Assembly: GCA_030672605.1 (NCBI GenBank)
Contig: DAOVGE010000044.1
Location: 1-13,637, forward strand
Origin: Methanosarcinales archaeon
GTDB lineage: Archaea; Halobacteriota; Methanosarcinia; Methanosarcinales; Methanogasteraceae
Direction: 5' to 3'
Length of the DNA stretch: 13,637 nucleotides
The position numbers and the translations under genes were made by a program. A model generated the notes under the pieces. The model saw only the letters and a list, made by a program, of their open reading frames with translations, was not told the DNA's origin and did not search any database. The stretch's first letter is position 1. Each line of letters opens with the position of its first letter. Below, piece after piece: positions 7,595 through 13,637 of this stretch.

Positions 7595-8286
7595 TTCCCC
7601 ATCTCCGCTCTAAGTTTTTCGAGTTCGGTGTCCACTCCTGTTGTGGTCTGCATCTTCCTGAGTTCCCGTTCGATCTCATCCTCGCCGCCGATCTCATCAA
7701 GTGCTCCGAGATCGACCATCTCATCCAGAGCAGCCGACTTCGCACGCATAGTCTCGGTCTTCTCCTCAGCACGCCCGATCGCAAAGCCCACATCAGCCAT
7801 CTCTTCTGAGATTCCGGTGACTGCCTCTTTCACCTTCACCTGCGCTTCAGCAGCGGTGTACTGCGCCTTTATCGTCTCTTTCTTCGTTCTGAATGCTTCA
7901 ATCTTCGCTGAGAGTTTCTTTTCCGTTTGAATGAGCTTCTGCTGCTCAATCTCCTGCTCTTCGATCTGCGTGGTGAGATTCTCAATCTCAATCTCGTTCG
8001 CCTTCTTCCGCTCGAGCACGAGACGTGCAAGATCCTCCCGATCACCAGCGATTGCGTCTCTTGCCTGTCCATCGAGTTTCTGTATATTCTGCTGCAGCTT
8101 CGTCCTCTGGAGTTCGAGCCGCTTCTTGGTTGTTACGACTGTGGCTGTACTGCGTTTCACCTGTTGGAGCAGTTCCAGTTGCTTCTGGTACGAGTAGTCA
8201 AGCGTCTCTCTCGGATCTTCGAATCGGTCGAGGAGTTTGCTCGTCTTAGATCTTACCACTAGCTCCATCCGTTTGAATAGTCCCAT
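7591..8286 (-). CDS. pspA: PspA/IM30 (Vipp1) family membrane-stress protein
   Basis: A 231-residue, almost entirely helical coiled-coil protein of the PspA/IM30 (ESCRT-III-like) family. It shows the N-terminal amphipathic helix (MGLFKRMELVVRSK), the DPRETLDYSYQKQLELLQQVKR segment typical of helix 1, a long charged coiled coil (about 35-150) and a C-terminal FAIGRAEEKTE region. Family members coat and stabilise the cytoplasmic membrane under envelope stress, forming rods or rings. The length is close to the usual 220-230 residues. GGTGG lies just before ATG 8286, and a good TATA element lies at 8309-8320. It overlaps pspAA by four bases and follows a small membrane protein gene by 37 nt, making a likely three-gene stress module. 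Confidence 0.93.
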   Translation of the reverse strand: MGLFKRMELVVRSKTSKLLDRFEDPRETLDYSYQKQLELLQQVKRSTATVVTTKKRLELQRTKLQQNIQKLDGQARDAIAGDREDLARLVLERKKANEIEIENLTTQIEEQEIEQQKLIQTEKKLSAKIEAFRTKKETIKAQYTAAEAQVKVKEAVTGISEEMADVGFAIGRAEEKTETMRAKSAALDEMVDLGALDEIGGEDEIERELRKMQTTTGVDTELEKLRAEMGK

Positions 8287-8308
8287 GCTTCCACCATAGC
8301 GATCCGAT

Positions 8309-8320
8309 CATATAAATATG
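8309..8320 (-). promoter_or_regulatory. TATA element upstream of pspA
   Basis: CATATTTATATG on the minus strand, in the 37-nt gap between the small membrane protein gene and pspA. It is one of the best TATA-like boxes in the window. Its centre is only about 29 nt before the pspA ATG, so standard spacing would put the transcription start almost at the start codon, giving a leaderless or near-leaderless pspA mRNA in addition to any transcript from further upstream. Confidence 0.5.
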
Positions 8321-8323
8321 TCG

Positions 8324-8494
8324 TCAGATGATCGCTTTGAGAATTTTGTAGATGATGTATATCGCAATTACTATGATTATCGCCTTTGCCATCCCGATCA
8401 GGAAGACAAGTGATTTGTAGATCACCATGACTACAATCACCGCAAACACAATCCTGAGGATATCACCCAGTTTTATGTCGAAAGGATTCGCCAT
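8324..8494 (-). CDS. Small two-helix membrane protein next to pspA
   Basis: A 56-residue protein starting MANPFDIKLGD, with two hydrophobic helices at about 13-33 and 36-55 separated by a short GMAK turn, and lysines near the membrane edges. I do not recognise a family. The gene lies 37 nt upstream of pspA on the same strand, so it may be the membrane partner of the PspA-PspAA pair, analogous in position to small membrane Psp proteins of bacteria; this is inference from location. The open frame extends upstream to 8605, but those 37 extra codons read through a dispersed repeat (FFASAKHI) and an AT-rich leader, so I start at ATG 8494. No clear Shine-Dalgarno sequence precedes it, which lowers certainty and would fit leaderless or weak initiation. 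Confidence 0.62.
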   Translation of the reverse strand: MANPFDIKLGDILRIVFAVIVVMVIYKSLVFLIGMAKAIIIVIAIYIIYKILKAII

Positions 8495-8550
8495 GTGGTT
8501 ATTGGTGGTTGCGGCGGTTAAGAACTTTTCTGATTCTGATGGGTTTTGTG

Positions 8551-8563
8551 GTTTTTTAAAAAG
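8551..8563 (-). promoter_or_regulatory. Possible TATA element for the small membrane protein gene
   Basis: An A/T run (CTTTTTAAAAAACC on the minus strand), about 60 nt before ATG 8494. Standard spacing would start transcription near 8530. It is only a low-complexity AT match, so confidence is low. Confidence 0.25.
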
Positions 8564-8611
8564 GTGTATGTGTTTAGCTGAGGCGAAAAAAACACGAGAT
8601 TTCACGAGATT
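8561..8611 (-). repeat. Dispersed intergenic repeat, long subtype (copy 2)
   Basis: On the minus strand: AATCTCGTGA and AATCTCGTGT units, a T-run with CGCCTCA, then GCTAAACACATACACC. It matches the plus-strand copy at 191-241 with about four changes up to the CATATAC segment. It abuts palindromic element A. Confidence 0.7.
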
Positions 8612-8613
8612 AT

Positions 8614-8827
8614 GTAATGGTCAGTCGGATGTGCAACAACACGGAAAACGTTGAGACATGGGTTGACAATACTCTTCGCGTCTCTGCGACTTTGCGACTT
8701 TGCGTTAAACTGAGAATGAGAACGCAAAGACGCGAGGGCGCGAAGACGCGAAGAACAAAAATCCTCCTGTTGTTGATCATGTATGGGCATCGCTCGCTCT
8801 TGTGTTCATGGTCAGATTGACCATTAC
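8614..8827 (+). repeat. Dispersed palindromic element, copy A (MITE-like)
   Basis: It begins GTAATGGTCAGTC and ends GATTGACCATTAC, giving imperfect terminal inverted repeats of about 13 bases. Its centre is a large hairpin: the 32-base arms at 8673-8704 and 8723-8754 pair at 26 of 32 positions, built from CGCAAAG and GACGCGAAG units, around an 18-base loop starting TTAAACTGAG. The first 150 bases align with copy B (minus strand, 6334-6197). The right end contains a second palindrome, ATGGTCA-GAT-TGACCAT (8808-8824). No transposase gene is present, so it would have to be moved in trans or be a structured intergenic repeat. Confidence 0.65.
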
Positions 8828-8852
8828 AGATTTCACGAGATTAGAACAGAAG

Positions 8853-8901
8853 TCTTGTGGAAATCTGTGTAATCTTGTGGTTAGCTAAACATGTACAAAA
8901 G
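8853..8901 (+). repeat. Dispersed intergenic repeat, short subtype (copy 2)
   Basis: TCTTGTGGAAATCTGTG, then TAATCTTGTGG, then TTAGCTAAACATGTACAAAAG. The first 39 bases differ from the copy at 6122-6162 at one position. A TTTCACGAGATT unit precedes it at 8831-8842. Confidence 0.75.
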
Positions 8902-9078
8902 AATGACGAAAAGTTGTAACTTTCCATTCTTTGTGTACTCTGATACAATACAAGGTTGCAAAGGATAGAGACGACCGCGTTTTTCCACAGACATGAGGGA
9001 GTTACCGTTAGCGACCACAGACAGCGTCAGAACCAGGAACTTTTCTGATGATTAATCGAAACGTGCACCACGAAATTC

Positions 9079-9090
9079 AAATATATAAAA
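9079..9090 (+). promoter_or_regulatory. TATA element for the protease genes
   Basis: AAATATATAAAAG preceded by an A-rich stretch, a good archaeal TATA match on the plus strand. Standard spacing would start transcription near 9110, giving an unusually long leader of about 150 nt before the protease ATG at 9263. The leader contains a CA-rich run (ACAGACAGACACACACAGAC at about 9221-9240). Confidence 0.5.
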
Positions 9091-9262
9091 GAGTAAGAAC
9101 AAACCCGGCGTCCAATAATTTTGTAACACTATTCCATGGAAAGCTTTTTGTTCTATGAGCGTAATGTCCAGATGGTTGCCTGGTGCAGAAGGCGATAATC
9201 AGGTAGAGTGCATACGGACTACAGACAGACACACACAGACTGTGAATAGGAGGCGCAAAACA

Positions 9263-10276
9263 ATGATGAAAAGAACAACCATTGCTGCAATTGCAGTAAT
9301 CTTGACTGTTACACTGGTATTTTATGCGACTGCATCGACTGAGAGTGGTGGATCAGCAGACCCGCCATTCGAAGCAACGATATCAAAATTGATCGCCGGA
9401 CAGTATCCCGCGGAGTGGCAGAACAGTATCCAGGCGCATGGGTCACAGGATTCGAGCGTTGGGGCTGAACTGACAAAAAAGATGGAAGCGAGCAAGTCAG
9501 GTGAGACGATAGGCGTGATAATACTGTTAAAATCCGGATCGCGCGTCTCATCACTCGCGAGCCAGAAAAGCGTTGTTGGTACGCTTAGAGGCAGTGATAT
9601 GGAAATAAAGCACCAATATCACATTATCAACGGTATAACTGCAACGATACCTGCCGAATCAATCAAAGAGGTCGCAGATCTTCCGGATGTTGAATGTGTG
9701 TACCTCGACCGTGAGATTCATCTGATAGAGCCGCTAGATGCCAAAGAGCCCGCGCAGGCGGGATCAGTGGGATCGTTAGGGTCAGCAGAATTAGCGGCAG
9801 AGCGTGGAGAAGGAACCGAAGAAAGAGTGTGGGATGCGGGGATCGATGGAAGCGGCATAGTTGTCGCAGTCATTGACACCGGGATTGATAAGAATCACCC
9901 TGATCTCTATGGCAAGGTCATAGCCGAGAAGAACTTTGTGGATGACGGGATGACCGCAGATGATCGGAACGGGCATGGAACGCATTGCGCGGGTATAATC
10001 GCCGGAACCGGGGAAGCGTCGAGCGGGAGGTATAACGGAGTTGCTCCCGGAGCCCTGCTCATGAATGCACGAATTCTGGATAGTGAAGGGAATGGGGAGC
10101 TATCCGACTTGATTGCCGCAATCGAATGGGCGGTCGATAACGGAGCAGACGTGATCAGCATAAGTATGGGTGGTTTCAATCCTGGCGATGTCCAGTCCAA
10201 GCCAGAGTGCATGACTGTTGATGCGGCAATGGATGCGGGAGTTGTTGTCTGTATTGCAGCAGGGAACTCGGGGTGA
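9263..10276 (+). CDS. Subtilisin-like (S8) protease, N-terminal half: propeptide, Asp, His, Asn
   Basis: A 337-residue exported protein holding the first part of an S8 subtilase. It has a signal peptide (about 1-25, KR then a hydrophobic core), an I9-type inhibitor propeptide (about 84-154) and the catalytic domain from about 186. Catalytic Asp205 lies in VIDTGID, His238 in NGHGTHCAG and the oxyanion Asn335 in AAGNSG. The TGA stop follows that motif directly, so the Ser motif and last third of the fold are missing; they are encoded by the next gene. The start at 9263 has AGGAGG 9 nt upstream; the longer frame from 9155 has no such site and would place the signal peptide internally. Alone the protein should be catalytically dead. 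It is either one half of a two-chain protease or the front of a disrupted gene. Confidence 0.88.
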   Translation: MMKRTTIAAIAVILTVTLVFYATASTESGGSADPPFEATISKLIAGQYPAEWQNSIQAHGSQDSSVGAELTKKMEASKSGETIGVIILLKSGSRVSSLASQKSVVGTLRGSDMEIKHQYHIINGITATIPAESIKEVADLPDVECVYLDREIHLIEPLDAKEPAQAGSVGSLGSAELAAERGEGTEERVWDAGIDGSGIVVAVIDTGIDKNHPDLYGKVIAEKNFVDDGMTADDRNGHGTHCAGIIAGTGEASSGRYNGVAPGALLMNARILDSEGNGELSDLIAAIEWAVDNGADVISISMGGFNPGDVQSKPECMTVDAAMDAGVVVCIAAGNSG

Positions 10277-10279
10277 TCA
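10271..10279 (+). promoter_or_regulatory. Strong Shine-Dalgarno overlapping the stop of the N-terminal half
   Basis: GGGGTGATC contains GGTGATC, complementary to the expected 3' end of archaeal 16S rRNA. It overlaps the TGA stop at 10274-10276 and ends 2 nt before ATG 10282. An in-frame GTG at 10273 also overlaps the stop as GTGA. Either start implies re-initiation or coupling between the two halves. Confidence 0.65.
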
Positions 10280-10281
10280 AG

Positions 10282-13200
10282 ATGGGCGCAAACAAACTGA
10301 TCATGATCGGTCTTCTGGCGGCAATTTTGATTTTAACATCCGGTTGCATCGATTCCGGAATCAGTTCGCCTGGTGATGCAGTCAAACCGATAACGGTCGG
10401 CGCGTCAGATCAATACGGACGCGTAGCCGAGTTCAGCAGTTCAGGTCCCACCAGTGATGGACGGACAAAACCAACGCTCGTAGCACCTGGCGTGGACATT
10501 ATATCGTGCAGGGCATGGGAGACTGAGATGAGCAAGCCAGTGGATGATTACTACGTCACGGCGAGCGGCACAAGCATGTCGGCACCATACACCGCGGGCG
10601 CAGCCGCACTGCTGCTTCAGGCAAACCCGGATTTGACGCCGGCAGGGGTCAAAGCTGCCCTGACAACAACCGCTGTCAAATTGGACAACACAAAAGGGCA
10701 TGAATACGAGGGATTCTATCAGGGGACTGGAGAAATCGATGCGTATCAGGCATATCTTGCAGTCAACAATGATCCGCTGGCAGGAATCGTTCCCGACAGG
10801 TGGATCGCTGGTGCATGGGCATACACCGGGCTTGCGTACGGAGCAGACCGACCCACCAAGAAAGTATATGCAGTTTCGCCGGGCTGCGAAGACTTTGCAA
10901 AGTTTGTCTTCGCAACAGATGCGGAACTATCAGGGGTGACGATCACTACCAGTGGCACTGCCGGAGACTGGATAACGACCCAACCACTTCCCGACTCAAT
11001 CCCGGCAAACGGGCAGGAGACGTGTTATGCCACGCTGACTGTGCCTGGTGGAGTCGATTCCGGAATGTATACTGGAAATATAACGATAAGCGGTGATGAG
11101 AGGACTGTTCTCTCGGTGCCAGTGACTGTTAATATCGCCCAGTCCGTGGAGATAGCAGGTGGAAGTGGTGTGTTCAACGGTTCACTGGACGATTGCGAGT
11201 GGGAATACTTCTATTTTGATGTTCCGGCGAGTACCGAGCGGCTTGAAGTGGCTCTGAAGGATTATACTGGTGATTCCGACCTCATTCTCTTTACCCCGAG
11301 ACACGAATGTATAGACCGCAATCAACGTGGTAGGGCTGATACCGATACAGATACCGAGATTGTAGAGAATCCTTCTGCAGGCAGATGGATGGCGATCGTT
11401 TATGGCGACGATATCTCGGAAACCACCACGTTCAATGGCACTGTTGCGATCTACAAAGTGACGTGCACGCCACCCCGATGGAATCCGGGAGTCCTGACAC
11501 CGGATGGCATAACGTCTCAGTCATTCTCTGTCGCAAACGACGGTATCGGACTCTCGAACGCATCGCTTGACGCAATCATACTAAACATCACCGAAGCCCA
11601 CCGATTCAACGGCTCGGTTATGGAATACGGAAATGTTTCTGAGTACTTTGATGTCCCTTCCGGTCCGGATCAATTTGAATTGGCTGTGAAATGTGACGAC
11701 GTGGATTGTGAGTTATATCTCGAGTTGCGCGATCCGAATGGGAATTACGTAGGTTACTCCTACACGAATTCAGGTGTTGCAAGGATCCGCGTGACCGAAC
11801 CCGCCCAAGGGAGATGGCAAGTCACGATATACTGTGGGTATCTGTCCTCGTATACCGAGTCCGCATCATTCAGAGGGGCGGTTGACTTCTACCGGCACGA
11901 ATCATGTGATTGGATCAGTTTCGGCAATGATACTATCGGCAGACTGCCATCCGGAAGCGATGTCAATTTCACCGCGACTCTGCGAGTGCCAGGCTCCGTT
12001 GAACCGGGAAATTATGCCGCAGCAATAGAGATCTCCTCAGATCAGGAGATGTTTGATATCCCTGTAAGTTTCGTTGTTCAGACGCCACTCTTCAGTGGAA
12101 TCGGTCCGGATCATGGGCGTGATACTGATGGCGACGGTCTGCATGACTACCTGACAGTGGATGTCAGCCTGAATTCCGGAATTTCGGGAGAATACCAGTT
12201 GAAAGGGCGGTTGGAAGATGGGGCTGGCGGCTACATCTGGGCAGATACTATCGTAGAGGTGACCGGTGCAGACGACCAGACTGTTCAGATCGATTTCGAA
12301 GGCACAGGTATCTGGAAGAATAGAATCAACGGCACATACAGCATATATCTCTATATGTACAGCCGTAGAGGGGATCTGATAGATCGCAGTAACTATACCA
12401 CGGCGCATTATAATTACACAGAGTTTCAGCCACTGCCCGCGATATTTACCGATGTTTATTCGGACAATGGCGCGGACACTGATTCCGACGGATTGTATGA
12501 CTATCTGGTAATCGATGTCGGTGTGGACGTGATCGAGGCTGGGAACTATGAGGTACGTGCCACATTGTGCGAGCACGGTGGCATGTTCGTGGATGGCGAC
12601 AGCAACAGTACATACCTGGATTCCGGGAATCAGACCGTCCAATTAAAGTTCTACGGACTGGCTATCAGACAGAACGGCTACGATGGACGATATGATCTGC
12701 GAGACCTTTGCCTGTACGATACAACGCATTCACAGCCGTATCCGATGCCACCCATACCGATACCGACACCCATATCCGTACCGGAAGAACCGGTGAAGCC
12801 AGAAAATGTAACGGCGTTGTACGAAGAAGTGGATCACCGAGAAATCGCATACACCACCGCATACTACAACCACACAGATTTCCAGAAACCACCCGCGGAG
12901 TTCACTGGTAATTTCATTGATTACGGGCTGGATACTGACAATGACACATTGTACGACTACCTTGTGGTGGAAGTTGAGGTCAACGTCACAAAAGCAGGAA
13001 TGTTTGGATATGGGGGATATCTGGAATATCACAACGAAGCGAGCGGTCAGTATGGGCAGCTTGGCGGTGACTGGAACATGACATACCTCGATTCCGGCAT
13101 CCGAAATATCACTCTGCGGTTTGATGGAGTCGAGATCTACCTTGAAGGGTACAATGGATGCTTTGAGACATGGTTGAACCTAGTGGAGTCCGGAGAAGGA

Positions 13201-13637
13201 TACATGCTCGATTACATGTGGATATCCACAAGCGACTACGACTACACCGATTTCCAGAAACCACCAGCGGAGTTCACTGGTAATTTCATTGATTACGGGC
13301 TGGATACTGACAATGACACATTGTACGACTACCTTGTAGTGGAAGTCGAGGTCAACGTCACAAAGGCAGGAATGTTTGAATTGGGGGGAGGTCTGGAATA
13401 TCACAACGAAGCGAGCGGTCAGCACGGGTGGCTTGGCGGTGACTGGAACATGACATACCTCGATTCCGGCATCCGGAATATCACTCTGCGGTTTGACGGA
13501 GTCGAGATCTACCTTGAAGGGTACAATGGATGCTTTGAGACATGGTTGAACCTAGTGGAGTCCGGAGAAGGATACATGCTCGATTACATGTGGATATCCA
13601 CAAGCGACTACGACTACACCGATTTCCAGAAACCACC
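10282..13637 (+). CDS. Lipoprotein-type S8 protease C-terminal half (catalytic Ser) with PPC and DTDxDG repeats, incomplete
   Basis: Open with no stop from ATG 10282 to the window end, at least 1118 residues. It starts with a bacterial-style lipoprotein signal (hydrophobic IMIGLLAAILIL, then lipobox LTSGC with Cys at about 22), then resumes the S8 fold at about residue 27: SSPGDAVKPITVGASD, SSSGPTSDGRTKP, LVAPGVDI and GTSMSAP with catalytic Ser98. It lacks the Asp and His, which are in the preceding protein. After the protease part come a beta-rich region (to about 290), two PPC-like domains (about 294-393 and 438-537), and repeats opening with DTDGDG or a variant at about 614, 732, 884 and 1008. 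A Pro-rich linker lies near 818-835. Many N-x-S/T sequons suggest a glycosylated envelope protein. The last two repeats are near-identical. Confidence 0.85.
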   Translation, partial: MGANKLIMIGLLAAILILTSGCIDSGISSPGDAVKPITVGASDQYGRVAEFSSSGPTSDGRTKPTLVAPGVDIISCRAWETEMSKPVDDYYVTASGTSMSAPYTAGAAALLLQANPDLTPAGVKAALTTTAVKLDNTKGHEYEGFYQGTGEIDAYQAYLAVNNDPLAGIVPDRWIAGAWAYTGLAYGADRPTKKVYAVSPGCEDFAKFVFATDAELSGVTITTSGTAGDWITTQPLPDSIPANGQETCYATLTVPGGVDSGMYTGNITISGDERTVLSVPVTVNIAQSVEIAGGSGVFNGSLDDCEWEYFYFDVPASTERLEVALKDYTGDSDLILFTPRHECIDRNQRGRADTDTDTEIVENPSAGRWMAIVYGDDISETTTFNGTVAIYKVTCTPPRWNPGVLTPDGITSQSFSVANDGIGLSNASLDAIILNITEAHRFNGSVMEYGNVSEYFDVPSGPDQFELAVKCDDVDCELYLELRDPNGNYVGYSYTNSGVARIRVTEPAQGRWQVTIYCGYLSSYTESASFRGAVDFYRHESCDWISFGNDTIGRLPSGSDVNFTATLRVPGSVEPGNYAAAIEISSDQEMFDIPVSFVVQTPLFSGIGPDHGRDTDGDGLHDYLTVDVSLNSGISGEYQLKGRLEDGAGGYIWADTIVEVTGADDQTVQIDFEGTGIWKNRINGTYSIYLYMYSRRGDLIDRSNYTTAHYNYTEFQPLPAIFTDVYSDNGADTDSDGLYDYLVIDVGVDVIEAGNYEVRATLCEHGGMFVDGDSNSTYLDSGNQTVQLKFYGLAIRQNGYDGRYDLRDLCLYDTTHSQPYPMPPIPIPTPISVPEEPVKPENVTALYEEVDHREIAYTTAYYNHTDFQKPPAEFTGNFIDYGLDTDNDTLYDYLVVEVEVNVTKAGMFGYGGYLEYHNEASGQYGQLGGDWNMTYLDSGIRNITLRFDGVEIYLEGYNGCFETWLNLVESGEGYMLDYMWISTSDYDYTDFQKPPAEFTGNFIDYGLDTDNDTLYDYLVVEVEVNVTKAGMFELGGGLEYHNEASGQHGWLGGDWNMTYLDSGIRNITLRFDGVEIYLEGYNGCFETWLNLVESGEGYMLDYMWISTSDYDYTDFQKP
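12877..13248 (+). repeat. Tandem 372-bp coding repeat, unit 1
   Basis: The first of two full units, each 124 codons, starting at DFQKPP. Each unit contains DTDNDTLYDYL and the sequons NDT, NVT, NMT and NIT. Two older, diverged relatives with DTDGDG/DTDSDG lie upstream near 12121 and 12475. Confidence 0.9.
13249..13620 (+). repeat. Tandem 372-bp coding repeat, unit 2
   Basis: Near-identical to unit 1, in frame. Most differences are silent third-position changes; the coding changes cluster in two short stretches (FGYGGYLEY versus FELGGGLEY, and GQYGQL versus GQHGWL). Confidence 0.9.
13621..13637 (+). repeat. Start of a third 372-bp unit, cut by the window edge
   Basis: GATTTCCAGAAACCACC repeats the opening of units 1 and 2 at exactly 372-base spacing, so at least a third unit probably begins here. 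Confidence 0.75.

Larger units (their letters stand above)
8495..9262. other. Divergent intergenic block between pspA module and protease
   Basis: A 768-base non-coding region between divergent transcription units. From left to right it holds a possible promoter for the small membrane protein, a minus-strand repeat copy (8561-8611), palindromic element A (8614-8827), a plus-strand repeat copy (8853-8901), a small palindrome AAAGTT-GT-AACTTT (8910-8923), about 150 bases with no recognisable structure, the protease promoter (about 9079-9090) and a long protease leader. The open frame at 8617-8820 lies wholly within the palindromic element and is rejected as a gene. Confidence 0.6.

Noticed and set aside
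8495..8605. N-terminal extension of the small membrane protein to 93 residues
   Set aside because: The extension encodes repeat sequence also found at 191-241 and would cross the likely promoter; the hydrophobic protein proper starts at ATG 8494.
8614..8827. Complete insertion sequence
   Set aside because: The element is only about 214 bases and encodes no transposase; it can only be called MITE-like.
3..8901. CRISPR array from the repeated AATCTxGTGG units
   Set aside because: Copies are scattered over kilobases in both orientations with no regular spacers, and no cas genes are present.
8910..8923. Palindrome AAAGTT-GT-AACTTT as an operator
   Set aside because: A 6-base-arm palindrome in AT-rich DNA is likely by chance, and it lies over 150 bases from the nearest promoter.
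10264..10290. Programmed -1 frameshift on the GGGG run joining the two protease halves
   Set aside because: A shift would be phase-correct, but would place a hydrophobic signal peptide and lipobox inside the catalytic domain, which should not fold; separate initiation behind the strong ribosome binding site is more credible.
12037..13425. Minus-strand open frames across the protease tail
   Set aside because: They are antisense shadows of the repeats; two of them look alike only because the 372-bp units are near-identical.

Overview
The window looks archaeal and most likely euryarchaeal, in or near the methanogen/ANME lineages. Reasons: TATA-type promoter elements lie upstream of several genes; Shine-Dalgarno stretches resemble GGAGG or GGTGATC; the sensor kinases are PAS/GAF proteins of the HisKA_2 type common in methanogens; there is a DUF169 protein and a PspA-PspAA pair; and the secreted protease is rich in N-glycosylation sequons and DTDxDG repeats. 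No rRNA, tRNA or marker gene is present, so finer placement is not possible.

Layout. Positions 1-351 are non-coding and carry short dispersed repeats. From 5690 down to 352 (minus strand) lies a three-gene signalling operon: a FIST-domain sensor, a PAS-GAF-PAS HisKA_2 histidine kinase, and a REC-PAS-PAS-HisKA hybrid kinase whose start overlaps the preceding stop. Positions 5691-6479 are a repeat-filled non-coding block. From 8494 down to 6480 (minus strand) come a 56-residue two-helix membrane protein, PspA, PspAA (ATGA overlap with pspA) and a DUF169 protein with its own promoter and ribosome binding site. Positions 8495-9262 are a second repeat-filled block, sharing two repeat families with the first, and end in a promoter for the plus-strand genes.

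From 9263 to the window edge the plus strand encodes a subtilisin-like (S8) protease divided between two reading frames. The first protein has a signal peptide, an I9 propeptide, the catalytic Asp and His and the oxyanion Asn, and stops exactly after the AAGNSG motif. The second starts 5 nt later behind a strong Shine-Dalgarno sequence formed over that stop. It has its own lipoprotein signal peptide and resumes the S8 fold with the catalytic Ser (GTSMSAP), followed by PPC-like domains and near-identical 124-residue tandem repeats running off the window. This split protease, with both halves apparently exported and the nucleophile half apparently lipid-anchored, is the most unusual thing here.

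How the genes may work together: the FIST protein plausibly senses a small ligand and feeds the two kinases; no DNA-binding output domain is present, so signalling would pass on by phosphotransfer. The PspA set is a membrane-stress module, to which the small membrane protein may belong. The protease is an envelope or extracellular protein.
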